From contig NZ_CP076103.1 in NCBI RefSeq assembly GCF_018732085.1, positions 1,798,001 through 1,862,000 of the forward strand: a stretch of DNA of 64,000 nt, written 5' to 3'. Source of the DNA: Lysobacter capsici (GTDB lineage: Bacteria; Pseudomonadota; Gammaproteobacteria; Xanthomonadales; Xanthomonadaceae). Position 1 is the stretch's first letter, and each line of letters opens with the position of its first letter. The notes under the pieces were generated by a model. That model had not been told where the DNA came from. It worked only from the letters and a program-made list of their open reading frames with translations, and did no database searches. Below are positions 15,764-28,953 of the stretch, in pieces. The translations under genes were made by a program, and so were the position numbers.

Positions 15764-17671
15764 TCACCTGATCGCGGTCTGCGGCGGCACCGCCAGCACT
15801 TGCGGCCAGCGCTTGAGCACCGACGCGCGAATCGACGCCGCATCCAGTCCCGCTTCGGCCAACAGCTGTTCGCGGCTGGCGTGGTGCTGAAATTCGTCGG
15901 GCAGGCCCAGGTGCAACACCGGCAGCACGATGCCTTCGGCGGCCAGCAATTCGGCCACGCCGCTGCCGGCGCCGCCGGCGACGACGTTGTCTTCCAGGGT
16001 GACGAAGCCTTCGTGGCTCTTGGCCAATTCAAGAATCAGCGAACGGTCCAGCGGCTTGACGAAGCGCATGTTGACCACGGTCAGCCCCAACTCGGCGGCG
16101 ACCTGTTCGGCCGCGGGCACGATCGCGCCGAAGGCGAGCAGGGCGATGCGCGAGCCCTGACGGCGCAGTTCGGCCTTTCCGATCGGCAAGGTGTCCAGGC
16201 CGGGCTGGATCGTCGTGCCGGGACCGGTGCCGCGCGGATAACGCACCGCGGCCGGGCCTTCGTAACGATGGCCGGTGCTGAGCATCTTGCGGCATTCGTC
16301 TTCGTCGGCCGGCGCCATCACCACCATGTTCGGCACGCAGCGCAGGTAGGACAGATCCAGATTGCCGGCATGCGTGGCGCCGTCCGGCCCGACCACGCCG
16401 CCGCGATCGATCGCGAACAGCACATCGAGGTTCTGGATCGCGACGTCGTGCACCAACTGATCGTAGCCGCGCTGCAGGAAAGTCGAGTAGATCGCAACGA
16501 CAGGCTTCGCACCTTCGCAGGCCATGCCGGCCGCGAGCGTCACCGCGTGCTGCTCGGCGATGGCGACGTCGAAATAGCGCTGCGGGTAGTCCTTGCTGAA
16601 ACGCACCAGACCCGAGCCTTCGCGCATCGCCGGGGTGATGCCCATCAGGCGTTCGTCGGCGGCGGCCATGTCGCACAGCCATTCGCTGAAGATGTCGGTG
16701 TAGGTCGGCTTCTTCGCGCCGGGCTTGCTGATCAGGCCCTTCTCGGGATCGAACGGGCCGACCGCGTGATAGCCGATCTGGTCGCCTTCGGCGAGTTCGT
16801 AGCCTTTGCCCTTGGTGGTGATGATGTGCAGCAGCTGCGGACCCTTGAGGCCCTTGAGCGTCTTCATCGCGCCGAGCAGGGCGGGCAGGTCGTGGCCGTC
16901 GATCGGACCGGTGTAATGGAAACCGACTTCCTCGAAGAACGTGGACGGCACGAACATGCCCTTCCAGTGTTCTTCCCAGCGGCGCACGAACTTGGCCGCC
17001 GGCTTGCGCTTGTCGCCGAGCAGCTTCTTGCCGCCTTCGCGGATGGCGTTGAGCGTGCGGCTGCCGGTGAGCCGGCCGAGCATCTTGGTGACGCCGCCGA
17101 CGTTCTCGGAAATCGACATCTGGTTGTCGTTGAGGATCACCAGCAGGTTCGGTTCCGGATCGGTCATGCCGCCGGCGTGGGCGAGCGCTTCGAACGCCAT
17201 GCCGGCGGTCATCGCGCCGTCGCCGATCACCGCGACGATCTTGCGCTCGTCGTTCTTGCGCTGCGCGGCGATCGCCATGCCGAGCGCGGCCGAGATCGAG
17301 GTCGAGCTGTGGCCGACGCCGAAGGTGTCGTATTGCGACTCGTCGCGCTTGGGGAACGGCGCGACGCCGCCTTGCTGCTTGACGGTGTGAATCTCGTCGC
17401 GGCGGCCGGTCAGGATCTTGTGCGGGTAGCACTGATGGCCCACGTCCCAGACCAGGCGATCGACCGGAGTCTCGTACAGCCAGTGCAGGGCGACGGTGAG
17501 TTCGATCACGCCCAGGCCGGCGCCGAAGTGGCCGCCGACCAGCGCGACCTGTTCGATCAAATAGGCGCGCAGCTCCTCGGCGATGGCCGGCAGTTCCTCT
17601 TCAGGAAAGCGGCGCAGATCGGCGGGGACCTGGATGCGGGAAAGACGCGGGTAGCGCTGCGAATCGATCAT
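15764..17671 (-). CDS. dxs: 1-deoxy-D-xylulose-5-phosphate synthase
   Basis: Thiamine-diphosphate enzyme that condenses pyruvate with glyceraldehyde 3-phosphate, the first step of the MEP isoprenoid pathway. The 635 residues show WDVGHQCYPHKILTGRR near the start, the TPP motif GDGAMTAG, then the transketolase-like pyrimidine domain (AEQHAVTLAAGMACEGAKPV) and the C-terminal domain. MIDSQRYPRLSRIQ at 17671 matches xanthomonad homologues; a start three codons earlier is possible. Confidence 0.96.
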   Translation of the reverse strand: MIDSQRYPRLSRIQVPADLRRFPEEELPAIAEELRAYLIEQVALVGGHFGAGLGVIELTVALHWLYETPVDRLVWDVGHQCYPHKILTGRRDEIHTVKQQGGVAPFPKRDESQYDTFGVGHSSTSISAALGMAIAAQRKNDERKIVAVIGDGAMTAGMAFEALAHAGGMTDPEPNLLVILNDNQMSISENVGGVTKMLGRLTGSRTLNAIREGGKKLLGDKRKPAAKFVRRWEEHWKGMFVPSTFFEEVGFHYTGPIDGHDLPALLGAMKTLKGLKGPQLLHIITTKGKGYELAEGDQIGYHAVGPFDPEKGLISKPGAKKPTYTDIFSEWLCDMAAADERLMGITPAMREGSGLVRFSKDYPQRYFDVAIAEQHAVTLAAGMACEGAKPVVAIYSTFLQRGYDQLVHDVAIQNLDVLFAIDRGGVVGPDGATHAGNLDLSYLRCVPNMVVMAPADEDECRKMLSTGHRYEGPAAVRYPRGTGPGTTIQPGLDTLPIGKAELRRQGSRIALLAFGAIVPAAEQVAAELGLTVVNMRFVKPLDRSLILELAKSHEGFVTLEDNVVAGGAGSGVAELLAAEGIVLPVLHLGLPDEFQHHASREQLLAEAGLDAASIRASVLKRWPQVLAVPPQTAIR

Positions 17672-17868
17672 TCCGACCATCTGGCGTTCTGCTAGTCGGG
17701 CATTGTCCCGCCCCCGCGTGAGGCGAGCAAGAAGTGTGACGGTTTGATGTTCAGCCGCGTGACCGCAAAAGCGTGCCTAAGCGGGCGGAATCGCGGTTTT
17801 GCGACCGTCGCGGCGTTGGCCGCGACGATGCGGAGGTGATGCGGCCGCGACGATTCGTCGCAGCCGAC

Positions 17869-19083
17869 TCAGCGACCGCGCAGGCGCCCGAACAGGCCGC
17901 CGGACTTGGCCGGCTCGGCCGGGGTCGGATCGCCCTCGGCCTCGGCGAAGCCGGTGGCGAGGTTGGCGTTGATGAAATCGGCGACTTCGGCCTCGGTCAC
18001 GCCACTGGCCTCGGCGATCTCGGCCACCGTCGACGGCGCCTTCATCATCACCGTGGCGATGCGGAAATGCTTGGGGTATTCGCGCTCGGTCTGCGGCCAC
18101 TTGGTCATGCGGTAGCGGCGCTGCGGGTCGTAGCCCGGGGCGAGGCGGCCGTGGCCGGCCAGCAGGTTGCCGAACCACACCAGCCGCGCCAGCGGCATCG
18201 CCGCGCCGAGCTGGGCGGCGGCGCTGTCCCACTGCGCGGCGGGCAGCAGTTCGAATTCGGACGGGGCGAAGCCGCGGTCGAACAGCGCCGCCAGCGGCTT
18301 GAGCGCGGCCGGGCCGTGGTATTTGCGCTGATCGGCGTCGATCAGCAGGCGTTCTTCGCCGCTGCCCACGCGCAGCAGGCCGCGCAGGCGGCCGGCGACC
18401 AGCCAGTCGAGCAGGCCATCGCCGCGCGCGGTGATGCTGGGGACGGCCGGGTTCGCGGCGACGGGCGTAGCGGCTGCCGGTGGGGTAGCGGCTGCGATCG
18501 GCGTCGGCGCGGGTGCGGCAGGCGCTGCGGCGACCGGAGCGGAAGCAACCGGAGCGGGCGCAGCCGGCGCAGGCGCGGCGGGAGCAGGTGCTGCGGGAGT
18601 CGTAACCACCGGCGCCGGCGCGGCTTGCTGCGCGGCCGCCTTGGCCTGGGCCAGGTCGGTTTCGAGCAGGTCGACCACCACGTCGGGCAGCGCCGCGGTC
18701 GGATCGGTGCGCGGCTGCTTGGGAATCTCGACCGCGGTCGGCGCCGCGGCGGGCGCGGGCTTGGCGATCGCGTGGCCGCTGAGGGTCGCGATCTCGCCGA
18801 GCAGGGTCGACATCGAGTCGGCACTGAACGGATGCGCCAGCAGATAGTCGGCCTGGGTGCGCTGCGCGGCGGTCAGCGCGATCACCGACTTGCCCGAGGC
18901 GTGCAGGCGCAGCCAGCTCATCGGGCCGTACATGCTGTCCATGTCGACCACGACGAAATCGGCCTGTTGCTCGGGCACGAGATCCCAGTGACCGCCGAGT
19001 TGCGCGTTGGCGACCTTGAAGGCCGTCTGCAAAGCAGACTCCGTCGCCGGGTCCATACCGGTCAGACCGAGGGTCAAAGGCAT
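17869..19083 (-). CDS. Unknown protein with Ala/Pro linker and C-terminal winged-helix-like region
   Basis: A 404-residue protein with three parts. The N-terminal 120 residues resemble a receiver-like alpha/beta fold (FVVVDMDSMYGPMSWLRL). Residues about 125-215 are an Ala/Pro-rich linker of PAP repeats. The last 180 residues contain a DUF4388-like stretch (GLLDWLVAGRLRGLLRV) and a helix-turn-helix-like end (STVAEIAEASGVTEAEVADF). There is no signal peptide. The ATG at 19083 is chosen because upstream codons are Arg-rich and untypical. It may be a cytoplasmic regulator; this is inference. Confidence 0.7.
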   Translation of the reverse strand: MPLTLGLTGMDPATESALQTAFKVANAQLGGHWDLVPEQQADFVVVDMDSMYGPMSWLRLHASGKSVIALTAAQRTQADYLLAHPFSADSMSTLLGEIATLSGHAIAKPAPAAAPTAVEIPKQPRTDPTAALPDVVVDLLETDLAQAKAAAQQAAPAPVVTTPAAPAPAAPAPAAPAPVASAPVAAAPAAPAPTPIAAATPPAAATPVAANPAVPSITARGDGLLDWLVAGRLRGLLRVGSGEERLLIDADQRKYHGPAALKPLAALFDRGFAPSEFELLPAAQWDSAAAQLGAAMPLARLVWFGNLLAGHGRLAPGYDPQRRYRMTKWPQTEREYPKHFRIATVMMKAPSTVAEIAEASGVTEAEVADFINANLATGFAEAEGDPTPAEPAKSGGLFGRLRGR

Positions 19084-19224
19084 CTTGGTTACATCCGTAA
19101 GTCGATGGCGACGAGTGTCCGGGACGACTGGATTGTCGTCAACGCGCGCTTGACGTCGCATATGCGCACTGATTGGCACATTCGGTGCGGCTGTTTTGCG
19201 AATACTGCGACGCGCTTCACGACT

Positions 19225-19938
19225 TCAGCCGTTGAGGCGCGCTTTCTTCGGCAGCTGGTTTTTCAAGAACGCCATCTGGTCGGCCAGGATGTTCCTGTTG
19301 GACAGGATCAGATGCTCGACCCAGCTGGGACGGTACGGCACCGCCAGCAGCGGCATGCTCGCCTGCTGCGGGGTGCGGTTGCCCTTGCGCGAATTGCAGG
19401 CGAAGCAGGCGGCGACCACGTTCTCCCACAGGTCGCGGCCGCCCTTGGACACCGGCACGACGTGGTCGCGGGTCAGGTGCGGGCGGTGGAAGTCGTGGCC
19501 GCAGTACATGCACAGATGGCCGTCGCGCGCGAACAGCGCGGCGTTGGTCAGGGTGGGCGTGGGATCGAGCGCGCCGGGGCGCGCATGGCCGCGCGCGGCG
19601 ACGATGGGATGCAGTTCGAGCACGCTGCGCTCGCCGGTGAAGCGGTTGATGCCGCCATGCACTTCCAGGCAGGGTTCGCCGAGGGTCCAGGCGACCGCGC
19701 CGCGTGCGTACAGGCAGCTGGCTTCCTGCCAGTTCATCCAGTCCAGCACCCGCCCGTGCGCGTCGAGCGACAGCAGCCGCACCGAGTTGAGTCGTTCCAG
19801 GGCGTTGCGCGGAACCGCGCGTGGGCCGAGCCACGGCGAGTAAGGATCGGGGACACCCGAGGCATCCGGCTCACGCTGAAGCATTTCAGCGTGGGTTCCG
19901 GTTCGGACCAGGCGGATCTTCGCTCTATCGGTCTCCAT
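19225..19938 (-). CDS. HNH endonuclease family protein
   Basis: A 237-residue protein whose C-terminal half has the zinc-bound HNH/bba-Me core: CMYCG, then LTRDHVVPVSKGG (His nucleophile-activating pair), ENVVAACFACNSRKG (second Cys pair). This single-gene nuclease is common in xanthomonads and is not flanked by a methylase, so it is not obviously restriction. It may act in repair or mobile-DNA defence; role not established. Confidence 0.82.
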   Translation of the reverse strand: METDRAKIRLVRTGTHAEMLQREPDASGVPDPYSPWLGPRAVPRNALERLNSVRLLSLDAHGRVLDWMNWQEASCLYARGAVAWTLGEPCLEVHGGINRFTGERSVLELHPIVAARGHARPGALDPTPTLTNAALFARDGHLCMYCGHDFHRPHLTRDHVVPVSKGGRDLWENVVAACFACNSRKGNRTPQQASMPLLAVPYRPSWVEHLILSNRNILADQMAFLKNQLPKKARLNG

Positions 19939-20143
19939 CGGGGATCCAGCTTATACCCTCTGGATTACATTTTGTGTAGACGGCGGCGACCTGTGGTCGA
20001 CCGACCGGCGGTTGGGGATGGGCTTGGGTGTCGGTGGGCCGTTGTCAGGTGCGTGGCGCAGTGCTGCGGTGGTCGAGGAGGGGCTCTCGATGCGCTGGGT
20101 TTCAGGCCGCTTGCGATGGAGTGGCGTTGTGGCTGAGCGGAAA

Positions 20144-20271
20144 GCATCGGGGCTGAAGCCCCTCCCACAAAAGACCTCGTGGCTTGCGCCTGCTTCTGGC
20201 CGCACCTGCTCCTGACGACGACTTCTGGCGCAGGGCTTTGGCTCTTGTGGGAGGGGCTTCAGCCCCGATGC
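20144..20271. repeat. Inverted pair of REP palindromes
   Basis: GCATCGGGGCTGAAGCCCC...CCCAC (20144-20168) and its reverse GTGGGAGGGGCTTCAGCCCC (20247-20266, extending to 20271) are about 80 bases apart. The remainder of 19939-20380 shows no gene. Confidence 0.8.
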
Positions 20272-20380
20272 TGTTCGCTCCGATCGCATCGAAACTGCAC
20301 CGCCGCGCGACCAGCAGCGCCGAGCCTGAGAGCCTGCGGTAAACAGACTCCAGGCATCGACGCTCTCGCATTCGACGAAC

Positions 20381-22171
20381 TCAGTCGCCGAAGCCTTCGG
20401 CCGACAGGTCCATCAGCGGCGCGACGCCGCTGTCGATCGCGGCCTTGTGCGCCTGGGTGCGCGGCAGGATGCGGCTGAAGTAGAAACGCGCGGTTTCGCG
20501 CTTGCTGTCCTTGAATCCCTGCGACTGTTTCGAGGCCTCGGCGGCGGCGACGCTGCGCGCCCACCAGTAGGCCAGCGACACGTAGCCCGAATAGAACAGG
20601 TAGTCGTACGCCGCCGCGCCGACTTCGTCGGCATTGGCCGCCGCGCGCTTGCCGATGCTCATGGTCAGTTGCATCCATTCGGCCGCGATCTTGCGCAGCG
20701 GCGCGACGAATTCGGCGACCGCGGCGTTGCCTTCGTTTTCGGCACAGAACGCCTCGATCTTCGCCAGCATCACCTGCAGGCCCGCGCCCTGCAGCTGCAT
20801 GACCTTGCGGCCGAGCAGGTCGAGCGCCTGGATGCCGGTGGTGCCTTCGTACAAGGTGGTGATGCGCGCGTCGCGGGCGAGCTGCTCCATGCCGTGCTCG
20901 GCGATGTAGCCGTGGCCACCGAAGCATTGCAGCGCGTGATACGTGCACTCCACGCCCCATTCGGTCAGACACGCCTTGACGATAGGGGTCATGAAACCGA
21001 TCAGCGCGTCGGCCTCAATGCGTTCCTTTTCGTCCGGCGCGGCGTGGGCGATGTCGACCTGCAGCGCGGCGTCGTAACCCATCGCGCGGCCGCCTTCGAC
21101 CAGCGCCTTGCAGGTCAGCAGCATGCGCCGCACGTCGGGGTGGACGATGATCGGGTCGGCCGGCAGGTCCGGGAACTTGGTGCCCGACAGCGAACGCATC
21201 TGCAGGCGATCGCGCGAATAGCGCAGCGCGTTCTGCAGCGCGCGATCGGACAGGCCAAGCCCTTGCAGACCGACCGCGAGGCGGGCGGTATTCATCATCG
21301 TAAACATGGCCATCAGGCCCTTGTTCGGCTGGCCGATCAGATAGCCCTGCGCGCCGTCGAAATTCATAACGCACGTGGCCGAGCCGTGGATGCCCATCTT
21401 GTGTTCGAGGCTGCCGCAGCGCACCGCGTTGGCCTCGCCGACGCTGCCGTCGCGCGCGACCTTGATCTTCGGCACGATGAACAAGGAAATGCCCTTGCTG
21501 CCGCTCGGTGCGTCGGGCAGGCGCGCGAGCACCAGATGGATGATGTTGTCGGTGAGATCGTGCTCGCCGGCGGTGATGAAGATCTTCGTGCCGCTGATCG
21601 AATACGAGCCGTCGGCCTGCGGTTCGGCGCGGGTCTTGAGCAGGCCCAGGTCAGTGCCGCAATGCGGTTCGGTGAGGCACATGGTGCCGGTCCAGCGGCC
21701 TTCGACCAGCGGCTTGAGGAACACGTCCTGCTGCCATTCCTCGCCGTGATGTAGCAGCGCTTCGGTGGCGCCGTGCGAGAGCAGCGGGAAGTTGCCCCAG
21801 GCCAGGTTGGCCGCGTCGATCATTTCCTTGAGCGGCACGCCGGCCGCGTGCGGCAGGCCCTGGCCGCCGAACTTCACTTCGGCGGTGAGACCCGACCAGC
21901 CGCCTTCGACGAACTGGGTGTAGGCCTGCTTGAAGCCCGGCGGCGTGGTGACCGCGCCGGTGGCCTTGTCGTGGCTGCAGCCGATCTGGTCGCCGATGCT
22001 GTTGAGCGGCGCGAGCACGGTTTCGTTGAAGCGCGCGCCTTCTTCGAGCACGGCATCGAGCGTGTCGCGGGTCGCGTCGGCGTAACCCAGGCGCTGGAAC
22101 TGCGCTTCGGCGCCGAGCAGGTCGAACAGCACGAAACGCATGTCGGTGAGGGGGGCTTTGTAGGTGCTCAT
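20381..22171 (-). CDS. Acyl-CoA dehydrogenase (large, FadE/DmdC-like)
   Basis: FAD enzyme that introduces the 2,3 double bond in acyl-CoA thioesters. It is 596 residues, the length of the larger subfamily with an extra N-terminal helical region and a C-terminal appended domain. Visible motifs are MCLTEPHCGTDLG (FAD/substrate), SGTKIFITAGEHD, HKMGIHGSATC and the catalytic-region AEHGMEQLARDARITTLYEGTTGIQALD. Start ATG 22171 directly abuts the GGGAATC repeat. Substrate chain length cannot be told from sequence. Confidence 0.92.
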   Translation of the reverse strand: MSTYKAPLTDMRFVLFDLLGAEAQFQRLGYADATRDTLDAVLEEGARFNETVLAPLNSIGDQIGCSHDKATGAVTTPPGFKQAYTQFVEGGWSGLTAEVKFGGQGLPHAAGVPLKEMIDAANLAWGNFPLLSHGATEALLHHGEEWQQDVFLKPLVEGRWTGTMCLTEPHCGTDLGLLKTRAEPQADGSYSISGTKIFITAGEHDLTDNIIHLVLARLPDAPSGSKGISLFIVPKIKVARDGSVGEANAVRCGSLEHKMGIHGSATCVMNFDGAQGYLIGQPNKGLMAMFTMMNTARLAVGLQGLGLSDRALQNALRYSRDRLQMRSLSGTKFPDLPADPIIVHPDVRRMLLTCKALVEGGRAMGYDAALQVDIAHAAPDEKERIEADALIGFMTPIVKACLTEWGVECTYHALQCFGGHGYIAEHGMEQLARDARITTLYEGTTGIQALDLLGRKVMQLQGAGLQVMLAKIEAFCAENEGNAAVAEFVAPLRKIAAEWMQLTMSIGKRAAANADEVGAAAYDYLFYSGYVSLAYWWARSVAAAEASKQSQGFKDSKRETARFYFSRILPRTQAHKAAIDSGVAPLMDLSAEGFGD

Positions 22172-22172
22172 G

Positions 22173-22308
22173 GTTGTCCGGGAATGGGGAATGGGGAATC
22201 GGGAATCGGAAAAGCGAAGCTGCGAGGGACGGGTGGGAACGCAACGAGAGCGGGGCGTCGGGCTTTTTGCTTTTCCGATTCCCGACTCCCGATTCCCAAT
22301 TCCCGGCC
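22173..22308. repeat. GGGAATC palindrome before the acyl-CoA dehydrogenase gene
   Basis: Left arm GGGAATGGGGAATGGGGAAT near 22180-22199, and right arm CGATTCCCGACTCCCGATTC with flanks at 22277-22304. About 70 bases of unique sequence lie between. It occupies the entire space between the acyl-CoA dehydrogenase start and the lipoprotein stop upstream of it. Confidence 0.8.
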
Positions 22309-22791
22309 TTACCGCATCACCCCAGGCAACCCAGGCGCCGGGCTCAGCGCGCTGCTGCGCTCGATGGTGTAGGTGCGCTGCTTGGCTTCGTCGGGGGTGG
22401 CGAAGATGTCGCCCTTGAGGCTGTAGTTGAGGCTGCGGCCGCCGGACAGGGCGTCGGCGATGGCGAGCTTGGCTGCGCTGCTCGGGGTCAGCTCGACCTT
22501 GATCACGTCGGCCGATTCGGGGCCGATCGACAGGCCCGGCTGGGCCTGCAACTGGCCGGCGGCGTCCTCGCCGAGCTTGAGCTGCAGGTCGAAGCGGTCA
22601 AAGCGCATCGGGATGCTGCTGAAGTTCTCGATCCGCACTTCCACCGCCCAACTGCCGTTGGCATGCACGGTCAGCTGCTGAATGCGCGCGGCCGGCTCGG
22701 AGACGCGGCGGACCGGCCCGGTGCCGCAACTGGTCAGCAGCGCCACCATCATCGTCAGACCGACTATCCGCACCCAGGCCCCTGCTTTCAT
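22309..22791 (-). CDS. LEA type-2-like lipoprotein
   Basis: A 160-residue lipoprotein: signal MKAGAWVRIVGLTMMVALL, lipobox LTSC (Cys22). The mature part has the LEA type-2 pattern (IQQLTVHANGSWAVEVRIENFSSIPMRFDRFDLQL), an immunoglobulin-like beta fold found in envelope lipoproteins. Anchored in a membrane facing the periplasm by family rules. Function unknown. Confidence 0.75.
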   Translation of the reverse strand: MKAGAWVRIVGLTMMVALLTSCGTGPVRRVSEPAARIQQLTVHANGSWAVEVRIENFSSIPMRFDRFDLQLKLGEDAAGQLQAQPGLSIGPESADVIKVELTPSSAAKLAIADALSGGRSLNYSLKGDIFATPDEAKQRTYTIERSSALSPAPGLPGVMR

Positions 22792-22905
22792 GCCGCTGCT
22801 CCGTCGCTATCGCCAGATTGGCAGGCGAGGATACTACGGCGCATGGTGGGGCCGGCAGGGACGGGGTGGGCGGCTTGTGGCGGGTGCGTCGGCGGGTGGA
22901 GCAAA

Positions 22906-22940
22906 TCCCCCTGGCCCCCCTTTTTCAAAGGGGGGAAGTT
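22906..22940. repeat. CCCCCCTTT-TTC-AAAGGGGGG palindrome
   Basis: A perfect 9-bp inverted repeat (22915-22923 and 22927-22935), a dispersed type familiar in Xanthomonadaceae. It lies in the 295-bp spacer between the lipoprotein gene and the response-regulator stop; no gene is visible there. Confidence 0.7.
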
Positions 22941-23086
22941 TCCGGCCGGGTTCGCAGCGATCTGGGGCGGCGCGTGGATCGGTGCCCACTTTGGAACAGG
23001 GGGCAAGCGCCCGGCGCCAGACCGCGATCAGGTCATAGCCAACAGCGCGGGGGATTCGCTTCACCCCGCAAGCCACCGCCCCCAGC

Positions 23087-23815
23087 TCAGTCCAGCAACC
23101 GCTTGCGCAACGCATACCGCACCAACTCCACGGTATTGCGCGCCCCGAGCTTGTCCAGCACCCGCGCCCGATGATTCTCCGCGGTCTTCACGCTGATGCT
23201 GAGCTGGCGCGCGATCTCCTTGGTGGTCAGGCCCTCGGCGATCAGGTGGAACACCTCGCGTTCGCGCGCGGTCAGGCGGCCGTAGGGATCGCCCAGGTCG
23301 CGTTCGGGATGACGCAGTTGCTCGGCCAGCGCGCGTGCCGCCTGCGGGCCGAAATAGCCCTTGCCGGCATGCACGCTGTGAACGGCGGCGAGCAGTTCGG
23401 CGGCCGGGCTGTCCTTGACCATGTAGCCGGTCGCGCCGGCCCGCACCGCCTGCAGGATGTACTCGTCCTCCTGGTGCATGGTCAGCACCAGCACGCGTGT
23501 GTCGGGCAGGGTTTCGTACAGGCGGCGGATCACTTCCAGCCCGCTCAGGCGCGGCATCGACAGGTCGGTGACGACCACGTCCGGGCGCGTGGCCTCGGCC
23601 TGCCTGAGCGTGTCCAGGCCGTCGGCGGCCTGGGCGACGACGTCGATGCCGCCGCCGCGCAGCAACTGGACCAGGCTTTCGCGGACCATGGTGTGGTCGT
23701 CGGCGATCAGGACGCGTACGGGCACAGACGGCATCGTCGCAGGGTGAGCAGGGTCGCGGCGGGCGTCAAGCGCGACCATCGGTGCAGGCGAAACGGACGT
23801 GTCGATCAAGTGCAT
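23087..23815 (-). CDS. NarL/FixJ-family response regulator
   Basis: Receiver domain with acidic pair DD at 39-40, phospho-acceptor Asp84 in VVTDLSMPRL, and conserved Lys in VKDSPAA; then a LuxR-type HTH (LTAREREVFHLIAEGLTTKEIARQLSISVKTAENHRARVLDKLG). It is 242 residues from the first ATG, which stands 1 base after the kinase stop; an internal ATG at 23734 (MPSVPVRVL) would give a more typical 215 and cannot be excluded. It is the partner of the adjacent kinase. Confidence 0.92.
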   Translation of the reverse strand: MHLIDTSVSPAPMVALDARRDPAHPATMPSVPVRVLIADDHTMVRESLVQLLRGGGIDVVAQAADGLDTLRQAEATRPDVVVTDLSMPRLSGLEVIRRLYETLPDTRVLVLTMHQEDEYILQAVRAGATGYMVKDSPAAELLAAVHSVHAGKGYFGPQAARALAEQLRHPERDLGDPYGRLTAREREVFHLIAEGLTTKEIARQLSISVKTAENHRARVLDKLGARNTVELVRYALRKRLLD

Positions 23816-23816
23816 T

Positions 23817-24529
23817 TCATGTGTAATCCAGCGGCACCTGCGCGCTCACGCGCAAGCCCGCGCCGGGCGCGCCGCGCATGTGCAGGCGACCGCCGTACAG
23901 GCGCAGGCGTTCGCGCATGCCGCCCAGGCCGGTGCCGCCGCTGCCGAGCGCGAGCGCGGGATCGCAGCCGCGGCCGTCGTCTTCGATCTCCAGCGACAGC
24001 GCCGCGCCCTGGCGTTGCAGACGCACCTGCACGTGGCTCGCGGCGGCGTGCTTGGCGGCATTGGTCAGCGCTTCCTGGGTGACGCGGAACAGCAGGGTCT
24101 GCAGTTCGCCGTCGAGCTCGGGCAGGGCATCGATCTGCAGGTCGACCCGCGCGCCGCTGGCCTGGCTCTGGCTGCGCACCAGCCAGCGCAATGCCGCTTC
24201 CAGGCCGAGGTCGTCGAGGATCGGCGGCCGCAGCAGGCGCGACAGTTCGCGCGTGTCTTCCAGGGTGTCGCCGCACAGCGCCAGCGCGGCGGCGACGGTG
24301 TCGCGCAAGCCGGCCGGCTGCGTCGGCAAGGCCGCGTCGAGTTCGTGCAGGCGATGCTTGAGCACGGTGAGGTTCTGGCCGACCCCGTCGTGCAGGTCGC
24401 GCGCGATCCGGCGACGTTCGTCCTCCTGCACTTTCCACACCGCGCGGCCGAGCCGGCGGAACTCGCGCTCGTTGCGCTCCAGGCGCTCGAGCAGTTGCTG
24501 GTACAACTCGCGCAGTTCGGCGGCGTCGT

Positions 24530-24533
<4 letters not shown>
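23817..24533 (-). CDS. Cytoplasmic histidine kinase (HisKA_3/NarX-like)
   Basis: A 238-residue soluble kinase with no membrane segment. An N-terminal coiled coil (ELRELYQQLLERLERNE) leads to the HisKA_3 dimerisation helix with phospho-His48 in RIARDLHDGVGQNL, then the HATPase domain (N-box ALTNAAKHA, G-boxes DDGRGCD and GGTGLGGMRERL). With no sensor of its own, it probably takes input from the kinase/FHA proteins encoded just upstream. Its ATG overlaps the upstream stop (ATGA), so translation is coupled. Confidence 0.92.
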
Positions 24534-27876
<3,343 letters not shown>

Positions 27877-27880
<4 letters not shown>

Positions 27881-28875
27881 GGCGTGGTGACCTGCGCGTC
27901 GACGATCCGGCCCCAGCGTTGCGCCGACCCGGCCGGATCGGGCGCCAGTGCGTCGAACGCGCGCTGCGCGAGCAGCCACAGTGCGGCGCTGTCGGCGAAG
28001 GCGCACAGCAGTTCCAGGTCGAATTCGCTGATCGCCTCGCCGGCGCCGCGGCGGTCGGCATAGACCGCGCCGAGCACCCGCCCGGCGTGCAGCAGCGGCA
28101 GGCAGACCAGGCTCTTGAGGCCGCCGGCGAGGACCGAGGCGCGGCGCGCCAGCCACAGTTCGTCGGCGATCCAGTTGACCACGATCGGCCGGCGTTCGGC
28201 CAGACAGCGCTGGACCGCGCCGACGCTGCCGGAGAACGCGCGCTGCTGCAGCGCGTCGCGATCGAGCATCAGGCTGGCGCGGACGATGAAGTCGCCGTCC
28301 TGCGCCAGCAGCAGGAAGCCGCGGCTGCAGCCGGCCAGTTCGACCACGCCGCGCAGGATGTCGTCGGCGAGGCTGGCGCCGGGATCGCGGCGGTCGGGTT
28401 CGGGGTGTGCGGGCGCGGCATTGACGGGCGCGGGCGCGGCGGCTTCGGGACGGGTTTCGGCCACCGCGATCGCGGTCGCGCCGATGCCGAGCCGTTCGAC
28501 CTCGATCCGGCGCGTCCACGCCGCCGACAGGTCGCGCTGCGCGCGCTGGCGTTGTTGCTGATCGTGCGCGCGCACTTCGTCGATCACCGAAAATTCGCAC
28601 AGCACATCGCCGAACCGCAGCCAGCACTCGCCCGGGTCGAGCCGCGCGCGGCTGATCTCGATGCCGTCGACGTGCGAGCCGTTCTTGCTGCCCAGGTCGA
28701 GCAACTGCCAGCCGTTTTCGTCGTGCAGCAATTCGGCGTGGCTGCGCGACACGGTCGGGTGGTCGATGCGCAGCCCGCAGTCGCTGTCGCGGCCGATCTG
28801 CACGCGCGAGCCGTCGGGTATCCATCGGCTGATGGCGGCGGCTTCGGGCGGGTAAGCGATCAGGCGAGCCGGCAT
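27877..28875 (-). CDS. FHA-GAF signalling protein
   Basis: A 332-residue cytoplasmic protein. Residues about 22-95 form a forkhead-associated domain (VQIGRDSDCGLRIDHPTVSRSHAEL then DLGSKNGSHVDG), which binds phosphothreonine. After an Ala/Pro linker, residues about 165-315 form a GAF domain (ADDILRGVVELAGCSRGFLLL, SLVCLPLLHAGRVLGAVYAD), a likely small-molecule or dimer sensor. It is the first gene of the four-gene operon and overlaps the kinase gene. Confidence 0.9.
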
Positions 28876-28953
28876 GGCCGCATCTTAGCGCGCGGCCGCG
28901 ACGTCCCGCGCCTGCTCGCCGTCGCGTTTCGGTCGGCCGTATCGGCGGCCGTA

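Noticed and set aside
19225..19938. HNH gene as part of a restriction system
   Set aside because: No methyltransferase or specificity gene nearby; the solitary gene is widespread in the family.
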